DNA from: JACPDI01 sp035463475
GTDB lineage: Bacteria > Acidobacteriota > Vicinamibacteria > Vicinamibacterales > 2-12-FULL-66-21
Assembly (NCBI GenBank): GCA_035463475.1
Contig: DATHTE010000062.1
Span: 7,104-71,103, forward strand
Direction of reading: 5' to 3'
Length of the DNA: 64,000 nucleotides
Made by a program: the position numbers and the translations under genes. The notes beneath the pieces are model-generated. The model made no database searches and had not been told where the DNA came from. It worked only from the letters and a program-made list of their open reading frames with translations. Below are positions 42,438 to 52,088 of the stretch, one piece after another (position 1 is the stretch's first letter; each line of letters opens with the position of its first letter).

Positions 42438-44090
42438 ATGCCGCGTGTGACGTCGCCCGTGCGCGACATCGTACTGGCAGCCCTGCTGTTCTCGGCGCTG
42501 ACGATCGTCATGACGTGGCCGCAGGCACGCGTGATGTCGAGCCACGTGGCCTCGCACTTCGACTCGTTCTTCAGCGTGTGGCGGCTGGCCTGGATCGCGC
42601 ACCAGCTTCCGTCCGCGCCGCTCGAGCTGTACCAGGCGAACATCTTCTACCCACAACGCTTCAGCCTGGCGCTCTCGGATCCGATTCTGCAGGAAGGCCT
42701 GACGGCCGCGCCGCTGCTCTGGCTCGGCGCTTCCCCTATATTCGCGTACAACCTGCTCGTGCTCGCGAGCTTCGTGCTGTGCGGCACCGCGGCCTGGGCA
42801 CTCGCGTCCAGGCTGACCGGCTCCCGTCTCGCCGGCGTGATCGCCGGAGTCGTGTTCGCCTTCGCGCCGTACCGCTACGAGCATTTCTATCACCTGGAAA
42901 TCCTGTGGGCCTTCTGGATACCGGTGGCATTCCTCGCGCTGCACCGCGCCGTCGATCTTGGCACCGTCCGGGCGGGCTTGCACGTGGGACTCGCCGTGAT
43001 CGCCCAGGCGCTCGCGTGCCTGTACTACGCGGTGTATCTGGGCATTGTCCTGTCGTTCGCAGGGCCACTTCTCGTCCGGTGGCGCGACGCGCATCGCGTG
43101 CGAACGGTCGCCGGCCTTGCCGCCGGGGCAGTCGCGGCCACGCTGTTCGTCTTCGTGTACATCCAGCCGCTCCTCTCGATCCGCAGCGAGCTCCTGCCGC
43201 GCGTGCCGGCAGACGCCGACGGGTACAGCGCCAGGGCGGTCAGCTATCTCGCCACGCCTGAGCGTAATCGGGTGTACGGCCGTTACCTGGGGCCGTTCGG
43301 CAGCGGAGAGTTGCGCCTCTTCCCCGGCATCGCGGCGGTGGTATTTGCAGTTGGAGCTCTGCGACACGCGCGGCGCCAGACGTTCGTGTACCTCGTGGTG
43401 TTCGGCGTCGCCATAGTGGGCTCGTTGGGGACGAATGCGCCGTTCTTCAACCTGGTACGCGGCGCGTCCGAGCTGGTGAGCATGCTGCGCGTTCCCGCGA
43501 GGTTCTTTGCGGTTGCGCTCTGCGCGCTGGGGGTCCTGGCGGCGATGGGAACGGCGGCGTTCCTCGCCACGCTTCATTCTCCGCGAACGCGGCTGATCGC
43601 CGCGGGCGTGATCGCGGGGATCATGCTCGTAGAGTACAGCACCGTTCTGGACCTCCAGGAGGTCCGAACGGATCCGGCCCCTGTCTATCAGTGGCTGGCG
43701 CGGCAACCACGCGGCGCCGTCGTCGAATTCCCGATGCCGCGCCCACACCGTCTGCCGGGCCCGGAACCATACCGACAGTACAATTCGACGCTCCACTGGC
43801 AGCCGTTGATGAACGGCTACAGCGGGCACTACCCCGTCGCGTACAGGAACCTGCTGCTGAACGTCGCGCCGTTCCCGCGAGGCGGCTGGATGGACGTTGT
43901 CGTGGCCCGGGGCGTCCGGTATATCGTGCTGCACGAGCGCGAACTCTCGCGCGACGACCTGATGGAGGCGCTGCGCCGCCTGGAAGGTCACCCGTCGTTT
44001 CGCCGCATCGCGCGTTTCTCGGACCCTGCCGACCCGACGTGGGTCTACGAACGCACGGAGCGACGACTCGCGGGACACACAGCGCGTTAA
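42438..44090 (+). CDS. Polytopic membrane protein, GT-C-like; PA14-free relative of the 19153-21726 product
   Basis: A 550-residue protein with about ten helices and a soluble C-terminal region. The first loop (HFDSFFSVWRLAWIAHQL, then NIFYPQRFSLALSD) matches DLGWYLLGWNTHALF and NIYYPNRLTLAYGE of the earlier protein. LFPGIAAVVFAVGAL and VPARFFAVALCALGVLAAMG match the two flanks of the PA14 insert there. The C-terminal GYSGHYPVAYRNLLLN and GVRYIVLHERELSRDD match HGYSGWRSSLHH and GVTYVVVHTELYAPDE. The activity is probably lipid-linked sugar transfer, inferred from topology only. Confidence 0.65.
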   Translation: MPRVTSPVRDIVLAALLFSALTIVMTWPQARVMSSHVASHFDSFFSVWRLAWIAHQLPSAPLELYQANIFYPQRFSLALSDPILQEGLTAAPLLWLGASPIFAYNLLVLASFVLCGTAAWALASRLTGSRLAGVIAGVVFAFAPYRYEHFYHLEILWAFWIPVAFLALHRAVDLGTVRAGLHVGLAVIAQALACLYYAVYLGIVLSFAGPLLVRWRDAHRVRTVAGLAAGAVAATLFVFVYIQPLLSIRSELLPRVPADADGYSARAVSYLATPERNRVYGRYLGPFGSGELRLFPGIAAVVFAVGALRHARRQTFVYLVVFGVAIVGSLGTNAPFFNLVRGASELVSMLRVPARFFAVALCALGVLAAMGTAAFLATLHSPRTRLIAAGVIAGIMLVEYSTVLDLQEVRTDPAPVYQWLARQPRGAVVEFPMPRPHRLPGPEPYRQYNSTLHWQPLMNGYSGHYPVAYRNLLLNVAPFPRGGWMDVVVARGVRYIVLHERELSRDDLMEALRRLEGHPSFRRIARFSDPADPTWVYERTERRLAGHTAR

Positions 44091-44107
44091 GTGGCACTGA
44101 TGACCGG

Positions 44108-45076
44108 CTACGCGGGCGTGAGGATCACCTTCAGGCCAGCACGGGCGACCTCGAACGCCTCGCTGAACTGCTCGAGCGGATAGATCCCGGCGACGAGCGG
44201 TCCGACCTGCACTCGCCCGCCGGTGAGCGCCTCCAGCGCCGCCGGGAACGGGCCGCACCGCGAGCCGATGACGGTGACCTCGTCCACGACGAGTGGTGAC
44301 AGGGCGACGGGCGTGTCGCCGTGAATGGTTGACTTCACGACGACCGTGCCGCGCGGCCGGACGAGCGCACAGGCCTCGGCGAAGCCCGCCGGCGCGCCGG
44401 TCGCGTCCACAACCAGATCGAACCTCCGCGCGAGCGACGCGACGGAGTCGACGGTCACGGCTTCGAGGTCGAGCCGCGTCGCCAATGCGTGGCGCGCGCG
44501 GTTACGCGCGACGAGCAGCACGTCGGCGCCGTGCCCTCGCAAGACCTGCGCGATGAGGAACCCGAGGCGCCCGGCCCCCACGACCGCGGCGCGAAGACCG
44601 GGCCCGATCGCCACTTGTTCCGCCACCCGACAGGCCGCCGCCGTCGGCTCCACGAACACGGCGGTCACATCGTCCATCGAGTCCGGTACCGCGTGAAGAT
44701 TCGCGGAAGGAAGCGTGAGGTACTCGGCAAACGCGCCGTCACGGCCGCGGATGCCGAGCACAGTACGATTGTCGCAGTGTCCCCGTCCCGCGGCGCGGCA
44801 CCCGGGACACCGGCCGCATCCGACAGTGATCTCACCAACCACGCGACGTCCGATCCACCCGGCATCGGGCGCATCGGCCTCTTCGACGACGCCGACGAAC
44901 TCGTGGCCCGGGACGCCGGAGAAACCCGCGTAGCCGCGCAGGAGCTCGAGATCGGTCCCGCAGATGCCCGCTGCCGTCACGCGGATGAGGCACTCGCCGC
45001 TGGCGAGCGGCTTCGGGCGATCGCGAAGCGAAACGCTTCGGTCACTCTCGAGAACGAGGGCGCGCACCTGAGTCAC
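44108..45076 (-). CDS. Zinc-dependent MDR alcohol/polyol dehydrogenase
   Basis: A 322-residue enzyme. AAGICGTDLELLRG gives the catalytic-zinc Cys, PGHEFVGVV the GHE motif, and GCGRCPGCRAAGRGHC the four structural-zinc cysteines. The coenzyme loop reads VVGAGRLGFLIAQVL. The family oxidises alcohols, polyols or threonine with NAD(P)+. The substrate is not clear. It is convergent with the membrane gene at 42438-44090 and divergent from the quinone oxidoreductase-like gene, 115 bp away. Confidence 0.9.
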   Translation of the reverse strand: MTQVRALVLESDRSVSLRDRPKPLASGECLIRVTAAGICGTDLELLRGYAGFSGVPGHEFVGVVEEADAPDAGWIGRRVVGEITVGCGRCPGCRAAGRGHCDNRTVLGIRGRDGAFAEYLTLPSANLHAVPDSMDDVTAVFVEPTAAACRVAEQVAIGPGLRAAVVGAGRLGFLIAQVLRGHGADVLLVARNRARHALATRLDLEAVTVDSVASLARRFDLVVDATGAPAGFAEACALVRPRGTVVVKSTIHGDTPVALSPLVVDEVTVIGSRCGPFPAALEALTGGRVQVGPLVAGIYPLEQFSEAFEVARAGLKVILTPA

Positions 45077-45191
45077 GCGAGGGCAGCTCTCATCGCGGCT
45101 AAGATTACACCGCCTCGTTCCGGTCGCGGCCGCTTCGCGCGGCTTGAACGGGTGCGCTCCGCCGCGCCGAAGGCGAAAGGATGCGAACGCG

Positions 45192-46160
45192 ATGAAAGCG
45201 ATCGTGCAGGACGGGTACGGCTCCGCCGACGTGCTTCACCTTCGGGAAATCGACGCGCCGGCCGTCACTGACGACCTCGTGCGGCTGCGCGTGCGTGCCG
45301 CGTCGGTCAACGCCCTCGACTGGCACGCCGTGCACGGCGGGCGGCTGGTCAGCGCGATCGCCTATCTGCTCCGCTCGCCCACGCTCCCCGTTCGGGGCGT
45401 GGATGTGGCCGGAGAGGTCGAGGCGGTCGGCAAGAACGTGGCGCGACTGCGGCCCGGCGATGAAGTCTTCGGCGTGGGCCGAGGTACCTTCGCGGAGTAC
45501 ACCACGGCGACAGAGGACGGCCTGGCGCCGAAGCCTCGCCAGCTCTCGTTTCCGCAGGCGGCGACGCTGGGCGTCGCGGCCGTGACTTCCCTCCAAGGCC
45601 TGCGCGACAAGGGCAACCTGCAGCCACGACAGCGCGTCCTGATCAACGGAGCCGGAGGCGGCGTCGGCACGTTCGCCGTGCAGATCGCGAGGGCGCTCGG
45701 CGCGCACGTGACCGCCGTGACCGGCACCAGGAACCTGGAAGTGGTCCGGTCGATGGCCCCGGACGAGGTCGTCGATCGCACAGAGGAGGACTTCACGCGG
45801 CGCACGCAGCGGTACGACGTGATCTTCGACGTCGCCGCGGACCGTTCGTTCTCGGATTGCCGGCGGGTCCTGGCGCCGAACGGAAAGCTCGTGCTGGCCG
45901 GCGCGGCGAAGAGCGGTTCGTTCGCCATGCTGTCACGTCCGCTCGCGGCACTGATCCGGTCAGGCCTGGGCAACAATTGGCTCGTGCCACTTCTGGCGAA
46001 CGTGCGCCGGGAGGATCTCCTCGCCCTGAAGGAGCTCGTCGAAGCCGGAAAGGTTCGACCGATCATCGATCGGGAGTACACGCTGAGCGAGGCGCCCGAC
46101 GCGGTTCGCTACGTCGGAAGCGGACAGGCGCGCGCGAAGGTCGTCATCAACGTGGCGTGA
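45192..46160 (+). CDS. NAD(P)H:quinone oxidoreductase-like MDR protein (zinc-free)
   Basis: A 322-residue protein from ATG 45192, about ten bases behind AAAGGA. RAASVNALDWHAVHG, RGVDVAGEVEAVG and INGAGGGVGTFAVQIARALGA are those of QOR/enoyl reductase-like MDR enzymes. No zinc ligands are present. The family transfers hydride from NADPH to quinones or activated alkenes. The natural substrate is unknown. It is probably monocistronic and ends 15 bp from the convergent L12-like gene. Confidence 0.88.
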   Translation: MKAIVQDGYGSADVLHLREIDAPAVTDDLVRLRVRAASVNALDWHAVHGGRLVSAIAYLLRSPTLPVRGVDVAGEVEAVGKNVARLRPGDEVFGVGRGTFAEYTTATEDGLAPKPRQLSFPQAATLGVAAVTSLQGLRDKGNLQPRQRVLINGAGGGVGTFAVQIARALGAHVTAVTGTRNLEVVRSMAPDEVVDRTEEDFTRRTQRYDVIFDVAADRSFSDCRRVLAPNGKLVLAGAAKSGSFAMLSRPLAALIRSGLGNNWLVPLLANVRREDLLALKELVEAGKVRPIIDREYTLSEAPDAVRYVGSGQARAKVVINVA

Positions 46161-46175
46161 GCGGACCGGCGCGCT

Positions 46176-46487
46176 TCACACGCGAGGGGTCGCTCGACGT
46201 TGCAGCTCCTCCACGTAATCCTTGGCTTCCCTGAGTCCTGCTCCCGAGGCTGCCCGATATTCCTTGATGGCTTCGATCTTCTTGCCGCGGCGCAGCGCCT
46301 CGAGAACGGGCGGTGGAACATCCGCGTACGGATCGAACTGGATGCCGTGGTGCTTCAGGAGCGTATCGAGCTTGCCCTCCAGTCGCGACAGAGCGCGCGA
46401 GGACTGCCCTCCGGAGGCATTGCGGAAGGCAATCGCAGCCGCGATGACGCCGACGATCACCAGGCCGAGCAAGAACGGCTCATTCAT
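46176..46487 (-). CDS. Membrane-anchored protein with ribosomal L7/L12 C-terminal-like domain
   Basis: A 103-residue protein from ATG 46487. Residues ~4-22 form one membrane helix (PFLLGLVIVGVIAAAIAF). A short coiled segment follows (LSRLEGKLDTLLKHHG). The last ~45 residues (VLEALRRGKKIEAIKEYRAASGAGLREAKDYVEEL) match the helix-turn-helix of the bL12 C-terminal domain, including the GLREAKDYVE signature. In ribosomes this domain recruits translation factors. Here it is tethered to the membrane, so its partner is unclear. It sits between an MDR gene and an ADOP permease gene. Confidence 0.75.
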   Translation of the reverse strand: MNEPFLLGLVIVGVIAAAIAFRNASGGQSSRALSRLEGKLDTLLKHHGIQFDPYADVPPPVLEALRRGKKIEAIKEYRAASGAGLREAKDYVEELQRRATPRV

Positions 46488-46531
46488 ATGGCACCCCCAG
46501 CGAAGCACGAGCCGGGATTGACATCGCGGCG

Positions 46532-48964
46532 TCACTCGCGGCGGAGCGCGTTGACCGGATCCAGCCCCGCGGCCCGCCGCGCGGGGATGGCGCTGGCGAG
46601 CACCGCCGCGAAGACCAGGATCGCCGCCGCGGCGCCGAACGCGACGGGGTCCGTGGCCGGTATGCCGTAGAGCATCCCGCTCAACAGCCGCGTCACGACC
46701 AACGCCGCGAGCCCTCCGGCCGCTGCGCCGATGATGGCGAGCATGAGCCCCTGCCGCAATACCATCCCCACCACGCTGGACCGCTGCGCGCCCAGCGCGA
46801 TGCGGATGCCGATCTCGCGCGTCCGCCGCGTGACGTCGTACGCCGTGACACCGTAAATGCCCAGCAACGCCAGCAGCAGCGCGACGCCGCTCAGCCCGCC
46901 TGCGATGTTCAGGGCCAGGCGCTGGGGGAACAACGACACAGCCGCCTGCTCCGCGAGCATCTGCTGGTTGAGGATCGGCAGCGACGGGTCGAGGTCCGCC
47001 ACGAGCCGGCGGATTGATTGCGTGAGCGCGGCGCCCTGGGCGGCCTTCACCAGCAGCGTCGTGCGGCCCATGTAGCGCTGCGCCAGGGTGACGTAGATGA
47101 AGTTGCGGGGGGCTTCGCCGAGCGAGCGGTATTTGGCGTCGCGCGCGACCCCCACGACCGTGAGCGTGCGGTCGTCGTTCCGGATGGTGCGTCCCAGCGG
47201 ATTCTGCCCCGGCCACAGGTGTCGCGCGAGCGTCTCGTTGAGGATCGCGACCTCCGGCGCCCCTGAGCGATCGGCGTCCGTGAAATCGCGTCCCTGCACC
47301 AACGGGATCCCTATCGTCGCGAAGTAGCCGGGCGTGACGACGTTCCAGTCGGCGGGGCCGCCGGGTGTCCCCTCCTCGGGGGCGCGTCCCTCGATGGTGA
47401 TGCCCCCCAGCCCCAATCCACTGCCTCCGAGCGGCAGCACGGCAACGAGCGCAGCGGTGTCCACCCCGGGGAGCGCACGAACCTGCTCGAGCAGGGTCGC
47501 CGCGAGGCGGCCTCCCCGCTCGGCGTCGTAGTTGGCGAGGCCAAGGTCGAGCGACGCCACCTCCACGCCCCGGGCGTCGAATCCGGGATCGATGTCATGG
47601 GCGTGCGCCAGCGCGCGGGCGAACAGGGCGGCGACGATCAGGAGCAGCATCGAGAAGGCGATCTGGACGGTCAGCAGCGTGCTGCGCAGGCGCAAAGTCG
47701 CGCCGCCAGCCGCCTCGTTCTTCAAGGCCGGAACCAGCTGTGGCCGCGTACTCTGCAGGGCCGGCACAGTCCCCGCCAGAAGACCTGTGAGAAGTGAGGC
47801 GCCCAGCGCGAAACCGAGCACGAGCCAATCCATGCGGGGATCGAACGCAAGCTGCACGGGCAGCCGCGGGACCAGAGCCATCAACGCCACGACGAGCCAC
47901 CGGGCGAGCAACACGCCCGCAACGCCCGCAATCAGGAAGAGCAGCAGGCCCTCTGTCACGAGTTGCTGGACCAACTGCGCGCGAGAGGCGCCGAGCGCCA
48001 GGCGGACGGCGATCTCGCGCTGCCGGGTGGCGGCCCGCGCCAGCAGCATCCCGGCGACGTTGGTGCTGGCGATCAGAAGCACGAGCCCGGAGACAGCCAA
48101 CAACAGCACCAGGAAACCGCCCACCATGGCGCGTAGATCCCCGGGAAACAAGCTCGCGGCCGTCACCCTGACACCCTGACCGCGGTTCTCCTCGGGGTAC
48201 TCGCGCTCCAGACCCGCGGCGATGGCGCCCAGCTCCGCCTGCGCGGCAGCCACGCCCGTGTTCGGCGCGAGGCGGCCGAGAGCGATCGCCCAAACGCTTT
48301 GCCGCCTGGCGAGCGTGCTCTCGGAGGCTCCCAGCAGCGTAGAGGCCATGACGGGAACCCACACATCCGGCGCCATGACGAACGGCCCGCGAAACCGTTC
48401 TGCGCCGACGCCGACCACGGTAAAGGGCGTGCCGTTGAGCACCACGGTGGAGCCGACGATGGTGTCGGCATTCTGGAAGCGGGAGCGCCAGAACGCGTGA
48501 CTCAGCACCACTACCGGGTTCGCGCCCGGCGCGCGATCCTCCTCCGGCAGGAAGAACCGGCCAGCGGCGGGACGTGCTTCGAGCAGCCGGAAGAAGTTGC
48601 CGCTGACGATGCTGGCCTGGATGGGCTCTCCGCCGTCGGGCCCGGCGAGACTGACGGTCATCGGGTCCATGCGCACGATGGCCATGTCGCTCAGCGTCCT
48701 GGCCGCGGCCCGGTAGTCGAGGAAATTGGGATACGAGAGGTTGTCGAACCCGCTCCCGTCCTGCGTACGTCCGATGATGACGACGTTCTCCGGGTGTCCC
48801 ACGCCTGGGGGCGGACGCAGCAGCAGGGTGTTGGCCAGCGTGACAATCGCCGTCGTCGCGCCGATGCCGATCGCAATCGACAGCACGGCGATCGTGGTGA
48901 AGAGCGGGCTACGCGCGAGGGCCCGCGCGGCGTAGCGGACGTCCTGACGAGTTCGTTTGAGCAT
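46532..48964 (-). CDS. ADOP-type MacB-like permease
   Basis: An 810-residue permease lacking an ATPase domain. A MacB periplasmic-core block and FtsX four-helix block occur twice: N-terminal RQDVRYAARALARSPLFTTIAVLSIA, FtsX block ending near PALQSTRPQLVPALKNE, then a second half (RSTLLTVQIAFSMLLLI, TRRTREIGIRIALGAQRS) and final IPARRAAGLDPVNALRRE. This duplicated, orphan layout is that of acidobacterial ADOP proteins. They are thought to export peptides or lipids, or to signal mechanically, using a separate ATPase; no ABC ATPase is adjacent. It is divergent from a second ADOP gene. Confidence 0.92.
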   Translation of the reverse strand: MLKRTRQDVRYAARALARSPLFTTIAVLSIAIGIGATTAIVTLANTLLLRPPPGVGHPENVVIIGRTQDGSGFDNLSYPNFLDYRAAARTLSDMAIVRMDPMTVSLAGPDGGEPIQASIVSGNFFRLLEARPAAGRFFLPEEDRAPGANPVVVLSHAFWRSRFQNADTIVGSTVVLNGTPFTVVGVGAERFRGPFVMAPDVWVPVMASTLLGASESTLARRQSVWAIALGRLAPNTGVAAAQAELGAIAAGLEREYPEENRGQGVRVTAASLFPGDLRAMVGGFLVLLLAVSGLVLLIASTNVAGMLLARAATRQREIAVRLALGASRAQLVQQLVTEGLLLFLIAGVAGVLLARWLVVALMALVPRLPVQLAFDPRMDWLVLGFALGASLLTGLLAGTVPALQSTRPQLVPALKNEAAGGATLRLRSTLLTVQIAFSMLLLIVAALFARALAHAHDIDPGFDARGVEVASLDLGLANYDAERGGRLAATLLEQVRALPGVDTAALVAVLPLGGSGLGLGGITIEGRAPEEGTPGGPADWNVVTPGYFATIGIPLVQGRDFTDADRSGAPEVAILNETLARHLWPGQNPLGRTIRNDDRTLTVVGVARDAKYRSLGEAPRNFIYVTLAQRYMGRTTLLVKAAQGAALTQSIRRLVADLDPSLPILNQQMLAEQAAVSLFPQRLALNIAGGLSGVALLLALLGIYGVTAYDVTRRTREIGIRIALGAQRSSVVGMVLRQGLMLAIIGAAAGGLAALVVTRLLSGMLYGIPATDPVAFGAAAAILVFAAVLASAIPARRAAGLDPVNALRRE

Positions 48965-49329
48965 GTGACCTCAGGTTGGGAGTGGGCTCCCAAGCCACTG
49001 TTCGTCCGAGACGCGTATCGATGCAGGGACACACGTCGCCATTGCACCCGCACCGAGTGGCGCCACGATGCTGTAGGGGCCGAGCTGGCTGGACGCTCGG
49101 GCGACCATGATGAGAAACGGGATTATATCGACCAGGAGCGTTCAGAACGCTCGAACGTGGGATCCACGGTCCCACCCCCGCACACCCAATCGAGTTTCAC
49201 GCAGGTTCAGGTAATGTCTAAGTCATACGTTCGGTTCGACTTGTGGCGTCAGCTGCGAGTGGCAGCGAATTAGCTGGCCCAGGCAGGGCGATGAGAGCCG
49301 ATCCCAACGGCACACTCGAGGCTCAATAG
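48965..49329. other. 365-bp divergent intergenic region between two ADOP genes
   Basis: No gene is supported. A 20-codon open frame from ATG near 49214 (MSKSYVRFDLWRQLRVAAN) is too short and without a ribosome site. Both ADOP promoters must lie here. The part near 49120-49220 is less GC-rich (GGGATTATATCGACC, CAGGTAATGTC). No palindromic operator is clear. Confidence 0.4.
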
Positions 49330-51741
49330 GTGTTTCCCTTCAAGTACGCCGTCCGCTCGCTGCGCCGGTCCCCCGGCTTCTTCGCGATCGCGGTGGCGAC
49401 AGTCGCGCTCGGCATCGCCGCCAACACCGCCATCTTCAGCGTCGTGAACGGCGTGCTTCTGAGGCCGCTTCCTTTTCCCGACGAAGAGCGAGTCCTGAGA
49501 GTCTCGACGATGACTCGCCAGGAAGCGGATGGCAATCACTCGCCCGGCGACTTCACGGATATCCGCCAGCGGAACCGGACGCTCGGCGCCATCGCCGGGT
49601 TCCGTGAAGACCTCGCCGCCGTCGCCGCCACGCCCGGGGAACCGATCCTCCTGGAGGCCGCATGGGTAACTTCCGAGTTCTTCGACGTCCTGGGCACGCC
49701 CGCCGCGCTCGGCCGTCCGTTCGCGGGCTCCGACAACTCCGCGGGTCAGAAGCTCGTCGTCCTCGGCGACGAGGCCTGGCATCGACTGTTCGACGGCGCT
49801 GCTGACGCCGCCAACCGCACGGTGCGCATCCACGGCGAGGCTTATACGGTCTCGGCCGTGATGCCCAGGGGCTTCGCGTGGCCCCGAGGCGCGAAGCTCT
49901 GGTTGCTGTCACCGCTGCCCGTGCCGCCGTCGCCGGTCGACCTGAAGGACCCGCTCACCAACCGCGACGTGCAGTACTTCCAGGCGATCGCGCGGTTGAA
50001 GCCGGGTGTTACGCTTGCTCATGCGCAGCAGGATCTCCACGCCATCGGGTTGGCGTTCCAGCAGGAGCACCCGCAGACCAGCGGAGGGCGCGACGTCCGT
50101 GCCATGCCAGTCCGCGAAAACCTCGTCGCGGGCGTGCGCGACGCGCTGCTCACCATCCAGGCAGCGGTGGGCCTGGTGCTGCTCATCGCCTGCGCCAATG
50201 TCTCGAGTCTCCTGATCGCTCGCGCCACCGGACGCCGCCGCGACCTCGCGATTCGCGCGGCGCTCGGCGCCAGCCGCGGTCAGCTGATCCGTCAGCTCCT
50301 GGCTGAGAGCCTGGTGCTCGGCGTTTGCGGGGGCGCGGCGGGGCTGCTTCTGAGCTCGTGGCTCCTCGGGCTCCTCGTGCAATTCCTGCCGGACTCACTG
50401 CCACGGACCGATGCGATCGCGCTCGACACAACCGTGATGCTCGTCACGCTCCTCACGTCGGTCGCGACCGGCGTGCTGTTTGGCATCCTGCCGGCGCTGC
50501 AAGCGTCGCGGGCCAGGGCCGTGCACGTCATCAAAGAGGCCGGGGAGCGCGGCAGCTCGCGCGCGCGCGGCCGCGCGGCGCTGGTCGTCGCAGAGATTGC
50601 GCTGACGCTGATCCTCCTCGCCGGCGCGGGCCTGCTGGCCAACAGCTTCCTTCGGCTCCTGCGCGTCGACCCCGGGTTCGATCCGGAGCACGTGACGATC
50701 GCGGACCTGATGGTGCCGCAGGCACGGTATCCGAAAGGCGCCGACCAGACGCGGCTGTACCGCCGCCTGCTCGACGCGCTCGCCGAACGGCCGGAGCTGC
50801 AGGCCGCTGGCGTCGGGTTTCCGGGACCGTTCCATGCCGCGAGCGCCAGCGCCACGTTCTTCATCGAAGGGCGGGCTTCCGCGACGCGCGCCGAGCGGCC
50901 GTTCGCCCATCTGGGCGCCGTGTCAGGCGGCTATTTCGCCGCGATGGGTATTCCCCTGCTGTCGGGGCGCACGTTCGAGGACCGCGACGGGACCGACGCG
51001 CCGCCGGTAGCGATCGTCAGCGCGGCGTTCGCCCGCCGCTACTGGCCCGGGCAGAACCCGATCGGCAGGCGGCTGCGCTTCGACGGCGGCGAGAACGATC
51101 CCTGGTTCACCGTCGTCGGTCTCGTGGAGGATGTCCGTCAGCTCGGACTGAGTCGAGAGGCCCCCCCGCTGCTGTTCCTGCCGTACGGGCAGTTCGCGCT
51201 TCCATTCACGAGCGTCGTGGTCCGGAGCTCGCTGCCGCAGGCGACCGTTACGGCGCTGTTGAAGGCGCAACTCGCGGGCATCGATCGCGATCTGCCGTTC
51301 GGCGACATCACCACGCTGACGGCGGCGGTCGAGAACAATGTGGATCAGCCGCGGTTCCGCGCGACGTTGATCGGGATTTTCGCGCTGCTGGCGCTGGCGC
51401 TCGCCGCCGTCGGGGTCTACGGGTTGATCAGCTATACGGTCGCGCAACGGACGCGTGAGATCGGCATCCGCGTGGCGCTCGGCGCCGCGCCCCGCCAGGT
51501 CATCGTGCCGGTGATCCGCGAGGGCATCTTGCTGGCGCTTGCAGGGATCGGCATCGGGCTCGCGGGCGCCTTCGTGGCGGCGCGCGCGTTGTCAGCATTC
51601 CTGTTCGGGGTGAGCGCGAGCGATCCGCTCACGTTCTCGGGCGTCGCGCTGCTGATGCTGCTGGTCGCCGTCGTGGCGAGCTACATCCCGTCGCGAGGGG
51701 CGTTGAAAGTCGACCCCGTCGTTGCGCTTCGCGGCGAGTAG
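49330..51741 (+). CDS. ADOP-type MacB-like permease (second copy)
   Basis: An 803-residue duplicated permease starting at GTG 49330. It has KYAVRSLRRSPGFFAIAVATVALGIAANTAI, then a periplasmic core (SPGDFTDIRQRNRTLG), FtsX helices, a second core (GYFAAMGIPLLSGRTFEDRDGTD) and the end SRGALKVDPVVALRGE. TREIGIRVALGAAPRQV is the signature coupling loop. It resembles the divergent copy in layout but is clearly diverged in sequence, so the pair is not a recent duplication. No ATPase gene is next to it. Confidence 0.92.
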   Translation: MFPFKYAVRSLRRSPGFFAIAVATVALGIAANTAIFSVVNGVLLRPLPFPDEERVLRVSTMTRQEADGNHSPGDFTDIRQRNRTLGAIAGFREDLAAVAATPGEPILLEAAWVTSEFFDVLGTPAALGRPFAGSDNSAGQKLVVLGDEAWHRLFDGAADAANRTVRIHGEAYTVSAVMPRGFAWPRGAKLWLLSPLPVPPSPVDLKDPLTNRDVQYFQAIARLKPGVTLAHAQQDLHAIGLAFQQEHPQTSGGRDVRAMPVRENLVAGVRDALLTIQAAVGLVLLIACANVSSLLIARATGRRRDLAIRAALGASRGQLIRQLLAESLVLGVCGGAAGLLLSSWLLGLLVQFLPDSLPRTDAIALDTTVMLVTLLTSVATGVLFGILPALQASRARAVHVIKEAGERGSSRARGRAALVVAEIALTLILLAGAGLLANSFLRLLRVDPGFDPEHVTIADLMVPQARYPKGADQTRLYRRLLDALAERPELQAAGVGFPGPFHAASASATFFIEGRASATRAERPFAHLGAVSGGYFAAMGIPLLSGRTFEDRDGTDAPPVAIVSAAFARRYWPGQNPIGRRLRFDGGENDPWFTVVGLVEDVRQLGLSREAPPLLFLPYGQFALPFTSVVVRSSLPQATVTALLKAQLAGIDRDLPFGDITTLTAAVENNVDQPRFRATLIGIFALLALALAAVGVYGLISYTVAQRTREIGIRVALGAAPRQVIVPVIREGILLALAGIGIGLAGAFVAARALSAFLFGVSASDPLTFSGVALLMLLVAVVASYIPSRGALKVDPVVALRGE

Positions 51742-52088
51742 ACTGGCTCCGTCCACACCACTCTCGCCAGATGGGATAGCATGCCGCGCCGGCGCACGCT
51801 GCAGCGCCGCGTGCGCAAGCTGGGCATCGCCGGTCAGCGTTGTAACCGCCTTCGATCGCTCGGCGCGAGCGATGTAACTTCTTCTCGTTTGTCGGGTGGA
51901 CGTACGGCTCCGATCGCCCGTGACCCGACACGACTCGCAGGAATTCACGTGACGCGAGAGGCACGCGCTTTGCCGGTTGCGCTCGCTTCAGCACCCTGCC
52001 TGACGACGTCTGGCTCTGCAAGAAGACGACTGCGTGGATGGCCTGTTCAGCCACGGGCGCGCGCAGGTCACAGCCAGGAGGGTGAGTC
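51742..52088. other. 347-bp gene-free region with one hairpin
   Basis: No coding frame is supported. ATCGCTCG (51855-51862) and CGAGCGAT (51866-51873) form an 8-bp stem around GCG, about 115 bp past the ADOP stop and without a U-tract. The cytochrome promoter should lie in the right half. The ribosome site AGGAGGGTGAGTC is directly before the cytochrome ATG at 52089. Confidence 0.45.

Noticed and set aside
46176..47216. A 346-codon frame extending upstream of the L12-like gene
   Set aside because: The upstream two thirds are antisense-free shadows of the ADOP permease in another frame; only the part from ATG 46487 has domain features.
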